From: Neoarius graeffei
Taxonomy: Eukaryota > Chordata > Actinopteri > Siluriformes > Ariidae
Length of the DNA stretch: 64,000 nt
Direction of reading: 5' to 3'
Assembly (NCBI RefSeq): GCF_027579695.1
Contig: NC_083587.1
Coordinates: 57,390,238 to 57,454,237, forward strand
Each line of letters starts with the position of its first letter. Position 1 is the stretch's first letter. Positions 21,974 to 34,014 of this stretch are shown here, in pieces. The translations under genes and the position numbers were made by a program. The notes below the pieces were generated by a model. The model saw nothing but the letters and a program-made list of their open reading frames with translations. It did not search any database and had not been told where the DNA came from.

Positions 21974-21982
21974 TGTATATAT
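21878..21982. repeat. (CA)n(TA)n microsatellite upstream of receptor, unit B
   Basis: Longer than the unit A tract and in the same place, about 90 bp upstream of the receptor start. Confidence 0.9.
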
Positions 21983-22290
21983 AACACTGGGAAATACACC
22001 ATTCATATTTTTCATACTAGCTCCATCTGGGACATGGAGAACCAAAACCGTGGCATAAATCTCTATATGTCACTCGTGAGAAAATCGATAAATTGTTTTT
22101 ATAAATATGGGTACTTTTTGTTTGTGAATGTGTCTATATAATAAAAAGAAGCTCAATAATTGCCTTGAAGATATGAAGTTTATCTTCTCTTGTTGAAGAA
22201 CTTGCATTTTTCATACAAAATACATCATGGATCTGAGGGACACATTTAAATAATATAGACCCCTTCGCATGTTTGTAAACAAACCGACCG

Positions 22291-22623
22291 TTGCCAGGAT
22301 GCGTGCGCAGCCTGGACCCAGAAACAATAGCGCTGCCCATAGACCGGCATTATGAGCTGTCAGATTATGCAAAACAATTGTCGTTACAAGATGGAGAATG
22401 CTACATAAATAAGTTAACTCTAACAAGTGGACATCGCCTACCGGATCCGTATTTAATTAAAGAGTGGACGGACGATGTTAGTAAGTTCCCTGGTATACAA
22501 TGGCCAGATATATACTCGTACCTTATTGACAAGACTTCAGCGTACACCCACGAAAAACTTCGTGCCTACAAGTCTTTAGACGCATATGATTATGTTATGT
22601 GCGGGCATGTACAACTTGATTAA
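22291..22623 (+). pseudogene. N-terminal fragment of ISL2EU YqaJ-type transposase
   Basis: About 110 codons: RLPDPYLIKEWTDDVSKFPG, then IYSYLIDKTSAYTHEKL, then RAYKSLDAYDYVMCGHV. This pattern (DPY, W.DD, AYKSL[ED]AY.Y...G.V) is the N-terminal signature of YqaJ-recombinase-like transposon proteins of fish and invertebrates. It stops after VQLD; the nuclease domain itself is absent. Confidence 0.6.
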
Positions 22624-23159
22624 CAATGGGCCATTCATATTCATTTTGTTTTAATCAAATTATGCCAGTGATGTGATGGCAATGTGGCTTTAGCTACAAC
22701 AGCAAATACCAACACTAAACAGCAATTTGCAGGAGGGAATGGCATGAAAGGAATGATAGTGTAAAGAGTGCAGCTAAGAGAAATCAGATCTGCGTAAAAA
22801 GCAAGAGGCAGAGAGCAGAAATGAAACTGAATGGGGCGGGAGCTAGGTTAGAGCAGTCAACGTAAGTTGGCATTTAGAGTGAGGGCACACAATTTTACCT
22901 TTCCATCCTTGCTTTAAAATTGTGATTTTCGGAATACACAAATAATGATGGCACAAAATCTGGACTGCTTGAGTCAAGCGAGACCTCTCCTACAAACAAA
23001 ATTGCATGCAAAGCTAAGTTAACATGCTAACAATATTCATTACATTGTGTAACTATGACCCAGCTAATCAGACAAACGTTACCAAAGTATTTTGCTACAT
23101 CAATAAACGAAGACTAGAAAGAATAAAAAAGAAAGATTTAATAAATAGCCTGATCTTAC

Positions 23160-23276
23160 CTGTGATGAAGTGGGCGCTGCAAACCTGCGCATTTTTGTTA
23201 GTGCTTTCATCCCAGTCTACACGTTTGATGGCTTGTAGTCATAGACGTCGGCGATTTTTTTGGAATAGGTGAGATC
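23160..23276 (-). pseudogene. THAP-domain exon of the ISL2EU element
   Basis: The minus strand reads HLFQKNRRRL, an in-frame stop where Trp is usual, then LQAIKRVDWDESTNKNAQVC and SAHFITG, bounded by an acceptor-like CCAGCAG and a donor GGTAAGAT. This matches the second half of a THAP zinc finger (W..A..R..W...... VCS.HF). The exon with the first two cysteines was not located. Confidence 0.6.
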
Positions 23277-23426
23277 CTGCTGGAATTCTGAACATTTTAA
23301 CCCCATCACTGCTACGATTCTGACACCCGACAACACAACAACTAGGCATTTCTGAGTCTTTTTTGGGTCCAGGCTGCGCGCGCAATTTCCTCTTGCGTAT
23401 GAATGACGTTTACTGCGAAGGGGTCT

Positions 23427-23550
23427 ATTGGCTGGCTTTTTTTCATGGTCTATCAGAGATATTCCATTCAGCTAGCATGATACTGAACTAGTCGAAGATG
23501 AGTAGCTGAATGGAATATATCTGATATACCACAAAAAAGCCAGCCAATAT
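23427..23550. repeat. Foldback palindrome, unit B
   Basis: Same palindrome as at 8953, with the loop GAACTAGTCGAAGATGAG. The ISL2EU element is inserted at its left edge. It is followed by an (AAT)n tract to about 23600 and the unclassified repeat to about 24094. Confidence 0.75.
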
Positions 23551-24094
23551 AATAATAATAATAATAATTATTATTATTATTTTTATTATTATTATTATTA
23601 TACTGTACATACACATTCCTTTCGGGTGTTCAACGCATCTTTCTTTTTGAAAATTCTCTCAAAATCTTCCATATTTAATGAAGCAAACCTGGCGGCCATA
23701 TTTGTTTACAAATTGTCACAGTCGCTAGCTAGTGCGGAAGTTTTACTTCGCCGATGTGTGACGTCATGTTGTCCTGACAACCATGCAATATCGTAAACCA
23801 TATTCAACGCTCGTTCTCCATTGGGTAGAGTGACATAATACACGTAGGTTAAGCGATATGCTAACAATATTACATGCTATAAAACCAAATTAATGAAACC
23901 TGCTAGAAGGGAATAGAGCACATGTTTTTATTCCATCGAAAAAGTGTCCTGTATATATAATAATTTCTGATATTTCACTCCGATGACATCATTCCCAGTG
24001 TTTTCCTGCAGACAAGACAAGAATTACGTAGCTTTGCCAGTCTTTGGTTGCCCCATCCCAATTTTTTTGGAAGGTATTGCAGGCATCAAATTGG

Positions 24095-25602
24095 AATGCA
24101 CCGACTCATTCATAGGTTTTTCTTTATTTTAACTATTTTATACACTGTAGGATAATACTGAAGACATAAAGTCTATGAAATAGCATAGATGGAATTATGT
24201 GATAAACAAAAACGTGGTAAAGAATCATAATATGTTTCATATTTTACATTATTCAAAATAGCCACCATTTACCTTGATGACACTTTGCACACTATTGCCA
24301 TTATCTTACCCAGCTTCATGAGGTAGTCACCTGGAACGCTTTTCAATTAACAGGTATGCCTCGTCAAAAGTTGATTAGTGGATGAGTTTCTTGCCTTCTT
24401 AATGCGTTTGATACCATCAGTGTTGATATCCAGTAAATAGCCCTATTCAACAACTGTAGTAATCCATATTATGTCAAGAAACACTCTACATAAAGAGAAA
24501 CAACAGTCCATCATTACTTTAAGGCATGAAAGTCAGTCAATCAAGAAAATTGCAAGAACTTTGAATGCATTTTCAAGTGCAGCAAAACCTTTCCATACCA
24601 ACCAATAACAACTAACTCGGCTAAATGAAGCACTACAAGCATGCCCCCTGTCATGGTGGTGTAGTTACCGTCGCTATGGGGTCATATGATGGTGCAAAGC
24701 CTCTACAGAAAGAAGACAACTGCTTGGCCAAGAAACGCAAGGAATGGATATTAGATCAGTGGAAATCTGCACTGATGAGCCCAAGTTTGAGATTTTTGGT
24801 TCTAACTACCATGTCTTTGTGAGATGCAGAAAAGAGGCAACAGATGGTGTGGTGCCCACCGTGAAGCGTGGAGGATGAGGAGGTGTAATGAATGATGTCA
24901 GGGTAATTTGCTGGTGGCACCATTGGCAATTTATTGAAAACTGAAGGCACACTACCAAAGAATTCTGCACCAACATGCAATCCTATCTGTTTTATGATTA
25001 GTGGGACCGTCATTTATTTCTCAACAGGACAATGACCCAAAAGACATCTCCAGCCAATGGAAGGGATATTTAACCAAGAAGGAGAGTGAAGGAGTGCTGA
25101 ATCAGATGACCTGGGCACTACAATCACTTGACCTAAACTCAGTTGAGATGGTTTGGGATGAATAGGAGCACAGAATGAAAGAAAATTCACCAACAAGTGC
25201 TCAAGATGTATGGGAAATCGATCCATTCATTATCTGTAGCTGCTTATCCTGTAGAGGGTTGCAGGCAAGCTGGAGCCTATCCCAGCTGACTATGGGCGAG
25301 AGGCGGAATACACCCTGGACAAGTTGCCAGGTGGGAACTCCTTGAAGATTGTTGGAAAACCATTTCAGGTGAAGTTGGTTGAGAGAATGTCAAGAGTGTG
25401 CAAAGCTCTCATCAAAACAAAAGATGGCTACTTTGAAGAATCTGAAATATCAAACGTTTTGCTTTGTTTGCTTACTACATAATTCCATATGTATTGTTTC
25501 GTAGTCATGATGCCTTCAGCATCTGTCTGCAATGTAGAAAATAATAATAAATAAACAAAAACCATTGAATTAGTAGGTGTGGCCAAACATTTGACTGGTA
25601 GT
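24095..25602 (+). mobile_element. Second Tc1-like family remnant, unit B
   Basis: The uninterrupted version of the element in unit A: no LINE, so it shows that LINE's empty site (AAACAAAAACGTGGTAAAG near 24210). It contains the inverted SINE tail at about 25217-25332. Transposase fragments are broken as in unit A. Confidence 0.75.
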
Positions 25603-27457
25603 CTAGGTTGAAAAGGATATGCAAATCACTCCATTGTGTTTTTCGTTATTTATATTTTACACAGCATCTCAACTTTTTTTTTGAATCTGAGTAATAATTG
25701 CTACTTATGCACTCTAGACTTAACATCTGTATCAAAAGTGTGTTAGTACGTTCTCTTTCTGTATTTTCTGTTTTATTTAAGTACAGTTATTTCAGCAGAA
25801 CAGTAATAGAACAGCATTATCTCCTGCATCAGGGTCAGAAAACTGAACCTATTTATCATCACAGAATCAGCTGCTCTTAGTCAAACTATCATCCTGCTGC
25901 CTTCACTTGCAACATGAGCAGCTCAAACATTGACTCATTAACTTCCTTGATGTCTCTAAAATTTGATATGAATGATCACAATACAAATAAAGAGCATCAT
26001 TGCTGACGTGCAAACATCCATAAGCAATGGTTGCTATACTGATTTTTATTTCCTGAATTAATAATTATAATTTATGAGCTCTTTATTTGGCTATGTCATA
26101 CTAGTAAATTTTAAACCGATTTAATAAAATGCTACCTAATTAAACTCAGACTTGCTTACTGAGGCATTCAGTATTAAAAGTGGAGATATCATTAATGATG
26201 CATCAACAACAGCGTTTCTCAGTCTTGTTGTTCCCAGAGACCACTTGAACTATAAAATAAATTTCACGGGCTCCTTCCAAATCTAATCCAACTATTCAAA
26301 TATCATGCTCATTATTTATTGGCACCTTGGAGTGTTTTATTCCTTAAGTTTCCACCAACAGAACACATTAGGTCCAAGTTGATATTATTTATTTATAGCC
26401 TTGTTTTTGAGTTTTTAGGGTTTGGATTAAACCCATTCAGTTGACATGATCAAACATCAGTTAGTTGTGATTTCCAGCACTTTAAGAACCACTGATCTAT
26501 CATATATTAGAAAAAGAAGGAAGACTAGATAGAAGTAATAGGGTAAGAAGAAAGAGAAAACATAGACGGTTGTCATTCTGACATCACAAATTATGGCTAT
26601 ATGAGTATTTGGGTTCTTTGATTGGATATTCTTTACAGTCGAACATTAAGGAACTAAAACTACAGTACAATACTGAACAGTTTCTCTTGCTTCTATGTCT
26701 AGATACAGTTCTAGGTTGTGTCACTTAAAAAAAAACAAAAAAACTTACTTAATGATAGTAATAAGCTCTGGTGTTATGATATCCAAAGAAGTCTTCTTCC
26801 TTCTTATTGAAACTAATAGCAATCCATATGCTATTAATTTATAATTTCAGCCGATGGGTCCAACTGCACTTGGGTAATTGGCCTAGAAATAATAAAACCT
26901 ACAGACTTCACAAACTTCAGGATGTCTATTCAAATTTGATTATGTTGATGTCAGTTAGGAAGCGCAACACCCACTGACTGACAATGAGGATTCATTTGAT
27001 GTCGCTGAGAGCTATGAGTGCTCAATTTGGAGCACTCAAGTGTTAACAAAACTCATTGCTAATGGAAAAGTATATCTAATGTGTGCTTTTTTTGCTTTTA
27101 CTTTTGAGTAGGTTTTCTTTCAGTTTACTGGCAGCATTGCCTTTTCTGCAGAAGCCTCATGCATCCATATAGTTCACTAACACAACAAAACAGCATACGA
27201 GTACAAACCATACTGATAAGATACCACACAAACATTATTTTCTGCAAGTTGCTTTAATGTGGCATGCTGAAAGTGAGGCTTTTGACTTTAATGTAAGGAC
27301 AGCTGAGATATCAGTTAAGATATCTTACATGGATAGAAAATGTTTCATTTTGCTTTGGTCATATTTATTTGCATTGTTTGGAGACGTTTCCTCAGCAATC
27401 TTTTGCACAATGTCTTACTGACATTTCATTTTCCACACAGCATGATTGCACAATACA
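25603..27457. other. AT-rich gene-free spacer, unit B
   Basis: Copy of 14384-16255; no feature recognised. Confidence 0.4.
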
Positions 27458-27459
27458 TA

Positions 27460-29064
27460 CAGTGGGGCAAAAAAGTATTTAGTCAGTCACCAATTGTGCA
27501 AGTTCTCCCACTTAAAAAGATGAGAGAGGCCTGTAATTTTCATCATAGGTACACTTCAACTATGAGAGACAAAATGAGAAAAAAAAATCCAGAAAATTAC
27601 ATTGTCTGATTTTTAAAGAATTTATTTGCAAATTCTGGTGGAAAATAAGTATTTGGTCAATAACAAAAGTTCATCTCAATACTTTGTTATATACCCTTTG
27701 TTGGCAATGACAGAGGTCAAACGTTTTCTGTAAGTCTTCACAAGGTTTTCACACACTGTTGCTGGTATTTTGGCCCATTCCTCCATGCAGATCTCCTCTA
27801 GAGCAGTGATGTTTTGGGGCTGTCGCTGGGCAACACGGACTTTCAACTCCCTCCAAAGATTTTCTATGGGGTTGAGATCTGGAGACTGGCTAGGCCACTC
27901 CAGGACCTTGAAATGCTTCTTATGAAGCCACTCCTTCGTTGCCCGGGTGGTGTGTTTGGGATCATTGTCATGCTGAAAGACCCAGCCACGTTTCATCTTC
28001 AATGCCCTTGCTGATGGAAGGAGGTTTTCACTCAAAATCTCACGATACATGGCCCCATTCATTCTTTCCTTTACACGGATCAGTCGTCCTGGTCCCTTTG
28101 CAGAAAAACAGCCCCAAAGCATGATGTTTCCACCCTCATGCTTCACAGTAGGTATGGTGTTTTTTGGATGCAACTCAGCATTCTTTCTCCTCCAAACACG
28201 ACAAGTTGAGTTTCTACCAAAAAGTTCTATTTTGGTTTCATCTGACCATATGACATTCTCCCAATCCTCTTCTGGATCATCCAAATGCTCTCTAGCAAAC
28301 TTCAGACGGGCCTGGACATGTACTGGCTTAAGCAGGGGGACACGTCTGGCACTGCAGGATTTGAGTCCCTGGCAGCGTAGTGTGTTACTGATGGTAGCCT
28401 TTGTTACTTTGGTCCCAGCTCTCTGCAGGTCATTCACTAGGTCCCCCCGTGTGGTTCTGGGATTTTTGCTCACCATTCTTGTGATCATTTTGACCCCACA
28501 GGGTGAGATCTTGCGTGGAGCCCCAGATCGAGGGAGATTATCAGTGGTCTTGTATGTCTTCCATTTTCTAATAATTGCTCCCTCAGTTGATTTCTTCATA
28601 CCAAGCTGCTTACCTACTGCAGATTCAGTCTTCCCAGCCTGGTGCAGGTCTACAATTTTGTTTCTGGTGTCCTTTGACAGCTCTTTGGTCTTGGCCATAG
28701 TGGAGTTTGGAGTGTGACTGTTTGAGGTTGTGGACAGGTGTCTTTTATACTGATAACGAGTTCAAACAGGTGCCATTAATACAGGTAATGAGTGGAGGAC
28801 AGAGGAGCCTCTTAAAGAAGAAGTTACAGGTCTGTGAGAGCCAGAAATCTAGCTTGTTTGTTGGTGACCAAATACTTATTTTACCGAGGAATTTACCAAT
28901 TAATTCATTAAAAATCCTACAATGTGATTTCCTGGATTCTTTCCCCCCATTCTGTCTCTCATAGTGGAAGTGTACCTATGATGAAAATTACAGGCCTCTC
29001 TCATCTTTTTAAGTGGGAGAACTTGCACAATTGGTGGCTGACTAAATACTTTTTTGCCCCACTG
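27460..29064 (-). mobile_element. Complete Tc1-like transposon with intact transposase
   Basis: The ends are CAGTGGGGCAAAAAAGTATT and its complement, flanked by TA (27458-27459 and 29065-29066). Beyond the tips, about 100 bp of inverted repeat includes TGTGCAAGTTCTCCCACTT. Units A, D and E carry the clean empty site CAATACATATTTAAAGAC. 1,605 bp with one uninterrupted transposase gene. Confidence 0.95.
27676..28698 (-). CDS. Tc1-family DD34E transposase, full length
   Basis: A 340-aa frame without a break begins [20 protein letters not shown]. Residues 1 to about 110 form the paired helix-turn-helix DNA-binding region ([20 protein letters not shown], a basic RSGAPRKI hinge, then [13 protein letters not shown]). 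The catalytic triad is present: D in [14 protein letters not shown] in [11 protein letters not shown], and E in LNPIENLW 34 residues later (DD34E). The glycine-rich [11 protein letters not shown] and the nuclear-type basic residues are also intact. It cuts the inverted repeats and inserts at TA. Length and motifs are those of active Tc1 relatives; whether it is active cannot be read from sequence. Confidence 0.95.
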   Translation of the reverse strand: MAKTKELSKDTRNKIVDLHQAGKTESAVGKQLGMKKSTEGAIIRKWKTYKTTDNLPRSGAPRKISPCGVKMITRMVSKNPRTTRGDLVNDLQRAGTKVTKATISNTLRCQGLKSCSARRVPLLKPVHVQARLKFAREHLDDPEEDWENVIWSDETKIELFGRNSTCRVWRRKNAELHPKNTIPTVKHEGGNIMLWGCFSAKGPGRLIRVKERMNGAMYREILSENLLPSARALKMKRGWVFQHDNDPKHTTRATKEWLHKKHFKVLEWPSQSPDLNPIENLWRELKVRVAQRQPQNITALEEICMEEWAKIPATVCENLVKTYRKRLTSVIANKGYITKY

Positions 29065-29372
29065 TATTTAAAGACAATTAAAAAAAACCAGTCATCAAAA
29101 ATAAACCAATAAAAAAGTCATACTTGGTCACACCATTTCCTAAAAGACATTTTCAAACCCATTTCTGACCAGATGTTGTTACTGTGTCAGATTCTTTCCA
29201 CCACAAAAGCAATTTTTTATCTCTTCTTCAGTGACCACAGAACACTGGACACAAGTGAGTGTCACTTAGGGCTCACACGGGACAGACCCAGCCCTGAATA
29301 TGACGTTTAGATCATCTGGTTGCTTTGAAAAGTGTTCTCATCTAAGTGTTGAAGGTTGAGGGTCATAAACTA

Positions 29373-29816
29373 TCAAAACATGGTAAGGAACATGGTAAGT
29401 ATTTGTACCACAGAGTTGCCCTGCAACTTACCCTGCAAAGTACCCTTAAACTTTTTGGCCCCTGCAGAACCCTGGATAGCAAATACTGGATTTATTGACT
29501 CCAATAAATAGTTAAAAGCAAACATTGCATGTTGAAGGGCTGAAGACATGTTCTGGCTTCCTCCCCACATAAATAGCTCATTAAAATGAAATGAACTCAT
29601 TAGACAATAAAGTCTGAATGGCAGAGTGACATAAATTACAACTTTGGGAAGCTCATGGTCCAGGGAGTGGGAGACGCATTGACACATCTTCTTCCTACGA
29701 CGTGCTAAATTTGGAGGCAATTTTTGTGGTTGTACCTTCATGTTAATGATGACCAAATTTGGTACCAGCTGTTTGACCTCATTGGAACTTGCCTCAAACA
29801 AAATAAAGACACCCAT
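29373..29816 (-). pseudogene. GPCR-like C-terminal remnant (MAS-related-like), unit C
   Basis: 147 aa, nearly identical to unit B (GSAGAKKFKGTL present, same nine-base deletion relative to D/E after INPVFA-proximal FN). Same uncertainty. Confidence 0.3.
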
Positions 29817-29908
29817 TCATGTGGATCCTTCTATACTGTCTACCAACAGTGAAGGTCTTGCAAGACCCCCTAATTTGGTACTAAGAGGTTTGGAGAAGAT
29901 CAAACTCC

Positions 29909-30210
29909 CTATGGACATTGTAATTCACCAGCATCTTTATCTTGTTTATTTTCAGTCTGGTTGCCTTGTTTCACTCGATTCTGTGTCATGCAGACATTTT
30001 CTGTCCCATTGCCAGTGTAAGTAGTCATAGTCCTGGGTCCTAGGAGACCCTTCAAGTTTCCCTGAAAGGCAGCTGAAGAGAAATAAAAAGTGATTGGGTC
30101 GAAGACTGTGTTGACAGTGGTGAGAAGCAAAGCATCAGCTTGCCAGCTTACATTTTTGTGGAAGATGTAGCCCAGGATGTGCGTGGTGTTGTATAAATGG
30201 TGGAGAAGAG
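29909..30210 (-). pseudogene. Second FFAR2/3-like receptor, broken, unit C
   Basis: Same structure and same TTGTA-TTGTA deletion as unit B: only TM6 end, TM7 and tail remain, joined out of frame to a stub of TM3 and then to Tc1. Confidence 0.85.
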
Positions 30211-31347
30211 GAAAGAGGATCGCAGATATACACAACTCCAGAATGTCTCTTGGAACCATTTCTAAACAACTGCAAATTCCAAGATCAGTTCAAACAGTTG
30301 TATACAGGTTTTTGTGAGGTATAGTCACTTGGTCAAGCCACTTTGCTTTAAGAAAACCCAAACTGTCACCCTCAGCTGAAAGGAAATTGGTTTGGATGGG
30401 TAGGAACAACCTGGGAACCACCATGGCACAGCTCTGCCATGAACTAGAAGCTGATGGATCACTATCTACAGTTCAGAAAATCATGGACTAAGAGGATGCT
30501 ATCCAAGAAATAACCCCCTGCTCCAAAATTGACACCTTCAAGCTTAACTAAAGTTTGAAGCTGACCACAGGGACAAAGAAAAACCCTTCTGGAGGATAGC
30601 TGTATGGTCAGAATGAGATAAAGATTGAGTTGTTTGGTCACAGTGACCACCATGTACAGAGGAACACTGTACCAGCTGGTGGTGGTGGTAGCATCATCAT
30701 GCTCTGGGGCTGTTTAGCAATCCAGTGGAACTGGTTCATTGTACAAAGTGGATGGAATAATGAAGAAGGAGGACTACCTCAAAATTCTTCAGCATAAACT
30801 ATCAGAAACTTGAACACGACTTGGGACTTGAGAGTTACAGCAGGACAATGAACCCAAACATGCATCAGAGCTGGTTGTGGAGGATAAAGCAGGCTAACAT
30901 TAAGCTTAAAACTAGTCCTGACTTCAACCCTATTGAAAATATATGGACCGTGCTTATAAGTCAAGTCCATGCCAAGACGAAAAAAAAAACATTTAATTGA
31001 ACTCTATTAATTCTACTATGAAGAGTCGTGACATATCCAACCAGAATTCTGCCAGAAGCTTGTTCATGGCAAACAAAAATGTTTAGTTAAGGTTAATCTT
31101 GCGAAGAGACATTTTACCCAAATATTAGGTGTGCTGTATGTATATTTTTGACTATGTATGTATAATTTTGACCCTGGTTTGATTTCAGAAAATCCAAAAA
31201 AAAATTAAAACTTGTGCACCAAATTCTAGCGGTTTTTTTTTTTATTCAAGATGTATCCTGTACAGTCATTCTGTCACAGAAAAAGAACAGTTCAAAGAAA
31301 TTACTGAAAGCCTAAATATTGCCATGACATTCATATCCAAGATGGCA
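30211..31347 (+). mobile_element. Tc1 remnant fused to receptor pseudogene, unit C
   Basis: Copy of 17406-18539 with the same fusion junction. Confidence 0.8.
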
Positions 31348-31737
31348 TTAGAAAAATTATTGGTGTCAGCCTGCCCTCCATCCAAGACCTGTACCTGTCC
31401 AGAGTCAGGAAATGGGCAGGTAACATCTCTGCAGACCCATCACACCCTGGTCACAAATTGTTTAAACTTCTCCCCTCTGGGAGACGCGACAGAACACTGT
31501 ACGCAAAAACAACCAGACACAAGAACAGTTTTTCCCCTCAGGCTCTCTCTGTGATGAACAGCTAAAACCGGACTCAAATATCAGTAACATCATATGTGAA
31601 ATATCTGCACACTCATACCGTCATTCTGTGCACACTGTATATTTATATTTATATTTACTAAGTCATCCTTGCACTATGCACCATTTTGCACCAAAAGATT
31701 TTTTAAAAATCCTTGTCTATATTTACCCTTCTACATG
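31348..31737 (+). mobile_element. LINE 3' end fragment, unit C
   Basis: Copy of 18540-18929; the C-terminal LPSGRRDRTLYA frame is readable. Confidence 0.65.
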
Positions 31738-31739
31738 TA

Positions 31740-32299
31740 CACTACCGTTCAAAAGTTTGGGGTCACTTTGAAATTTCTTTATTTTTGAAAGAAAAGCACT
31801 GTTCTTTTCAATGAAGATCACTTTAAACTAATCAGAAATCCACTCTATACATTGCTAATGTGGTAAATGACTATTCTAGCTGCAAATGTCTGGTTTTTGG
31901 TGCAATATCTACATAGGTGTACTGTATAGAGGCCCATTTCCAGCAACTATCACTCCAGTGTTCTAATGGTACAATGTGTTTGCTCATTGCCTCAGAAGCC
32001 AATGATTAGAATACCCTTAGGATTAGGATTAGGATGATTAGAAAACCCTTGCACAATCATGTTAGCACAGCTGAAAACAGTTTAGCTCTTTAGAGAAGCT
32101 ATAAAACTGACCTTCCTTTGAGCAGATTGAGTTTCTGGAGCATCACATTTGTGGGGTCGATTAAATGCTCATAATGGCCAGAAAAATGTCTTGACTATAT
32201 TTTCTATTCATTTTACAACTTATGGTGGTAAATAAAAGTGTGACTTTTCATGGAAAACACAAAATTGTCTGGGTGACCCCAAACTTTTGAACGGTAGTG
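31740..32299. mobile_element. Tc1-type MITE, unit C
   Basis: TA-flanked copy of the 18932 element. It carries a local expansion of TTAGGA (three tandem units near 32017-32035) next to a duplicated GATTAGAA segment. Confidence 0.85.
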
Positions 32300-33429
32300 T
32301 ACGTGTTAGGTTAGACTACTGGTGAAATAATTACAAATAAAATTAAGCAGTTAAAAGCAATGGGGAGACTAATTGATTTGTAATATGATAGGTTAGATGC
32401 TTATTCAGTTACTATTTAAACAAGAGCTTTGCTAGTCATCATATCTCAGAAATGGCACATCTGGCTCTGTTTCCAGGTTGCCAAATAGAAATAATTCATT
32501 CATTTGGACTTATGACATTAAAACTTCTATTTCAATGGTGGAGAAGTTTCTCTTTTTGGCAGTGTTATGCCTCTCCATGTTGTAAAGCCTAGAGGCGTGG
32601 GCTCTAAATTGAGAATATTTAAATGATGATGGTGTTCAGCAACTACATTTATCAATGCCAGTCACTCTTATGCTGTGATTGGTGAGATATGAATGTTTTA
32701 TGAATCAAATATGAACCCTGTTGTAGGATGGTTTCTACATGAGATTGATAAATTTGGACTGTTGTGTGATTCTTATTAATGCACAGTAAATGTTTCATAC
32801 ACTAAGAATTATGAAATATTTACCTGAACATCAGTAACAAAAATACACTGGCTGCTTTCAGAAATGTCTTTCTTGGTGAAAACCGTCAATAATTAGAAAA
32901 ATGTGTATCACTTAAAACAACAATCAATCAAGATATTAAATTTGGACCTCTGAGGACCTCGGACCTTATTTAAATCTCTTAAAAGTGAATATGCACACAA
33001 TTTGCATTTGAGATTCATCTTCAAACTGCCTTGAAGCAGCTTACCAAGCCTCAATCACCAAAAGAAGTGCGTGAGGTTGATATAAACAGTAGCTATGGCC
33101 ATGCATGTGTGGGCGATGCAGCCTAGTGTGACACTGAATAATTTTCCAGTCTGACATCTTTCTGAAAACTTCCCTGGATCAGAAAATTATATGAGGTACA
33201 ATGTTCTAGAACCAGCACATTAATATAAACCTGTGCAAGTTCATCACCTTACAGCCAGAACTACTGTCAACACCTTCTGATCAGATTTGAAAATTCAACA
33301 ATACTGTGTTATAAAGGCAATTAAGAAACACTCAAGAAACTTGGTTAGAATTCATGAAATGCATTTCAAGAAATGTTATATGTGAAGTTGAAATTTGGAC
33401 TAAATGCAAAATAATGTCAGTAATGTGGC

Positions 33430-33470
33430 TCAAATGGGAAGCAACTCAACATAAGATACCACACAAAAGT
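33430..33470. other. Deletion junction in unit C
   Basis: Left sequence GGGAAGCAACTCAA matches 20597-20610 of unit B (upstream of the receptor 3' end). Right sequence ATAAGATACCACACAAAAGT matches 16006 onward. About 6.6 kb of a unit is missing, with almost no homology at the join. Confidence 0.8.
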
Positions 33471-34014
33471 TATTTTCTGCAAGTTGCTTTAATGTGGCAT
33501 GCTGAAAGTGAGGCTTTTGACTTTAATGTAAGGACAGCTGAGATATCAGTTAAGATATCTTACATGGATAGACAATGTTTCATTTTGCTTTGGTCATATT
33601 TATTTGCATTGTTTGGAGACGTTTCCTCAGCAATCTTTTGCACAATGTCTTACTGACATTTCATTTTCCACACAGTGTGATTGCACAATACATATTTAAA
33701 GACAATTTTAAAAAAAATAGTCATCAAAAATAAACCAATAAAAAAGTCATACTTGGTCACACCATTTCCTAAAAGACATTTTCAAACCCATTTCTGACCA
33801 GATGTTGTTACTGTGTCAGATTCTTTCCACCACAAAAGCAATTTTTTATCTCTTCTTCAGTGACCACAGAACACTGGAAACAAGTGAGTGTCACTTAGGG
33901 CTCACACGGAACAGACACAGCCCTGAATATGACGTTTAGATCATCTGATTGTGGATTGTGGTTGCTTTGAAAAGTGTTCTCATCTAAGTGTTGAAGGTTG
34001 AGGGTCATAAACTA

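Larger units (their letters stand above)
22257..23426. mobile_element. ISL2EU-type DNA transposon, internally deleted, private to unit B
   Basis: The ends AGACCCCTTCGCA and TGCGAAGGGGTCT are perfect inverted repeats. Comparison with unit D (TAATATTGGCTGG) shows insertion with a 2-bp AT duplication, as known for ISL2EU. It carries a fragment of the YqaJ-nuclease-type protein on the plus strand (22291) and a THAP-domain exon on the minus strand (23160-23276), the two domains known in that superfamily. At 1.17 kb it is far too short to be autonomous. Confidence 0.7.
16256..29067. repeat. Duplication unit B
   Basis: Same order as the other full units. It shares with C the microhomology deletion in the broken receptor. 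It alone carries the ISL2EU-type element and the frameshifted receptor gene, and ends with the intact Tc1 at 27460. Confidence 0.8.
29068..33665. repeat. Duplication unit C (internally deleted)
   Basis: It matches unit B from the GPCR-like remnant through the spacer, then jumps near 33449 directly to sequence equivalent to 27216. The receptor gene, microsatellite, foldback and second Tc1 are lost. Confidence 0.8.

Noticed and set aside
28049-28717. 222-aa plus-strand frame opposite the intact transposase
   Set aside because: Antisense shadow of the Tc1 transposase gene with no independent motif.
33354-33656. 100-aa plus-strand frame
   Set aside because: Spans the unit C deletion junction and exists only because of it.
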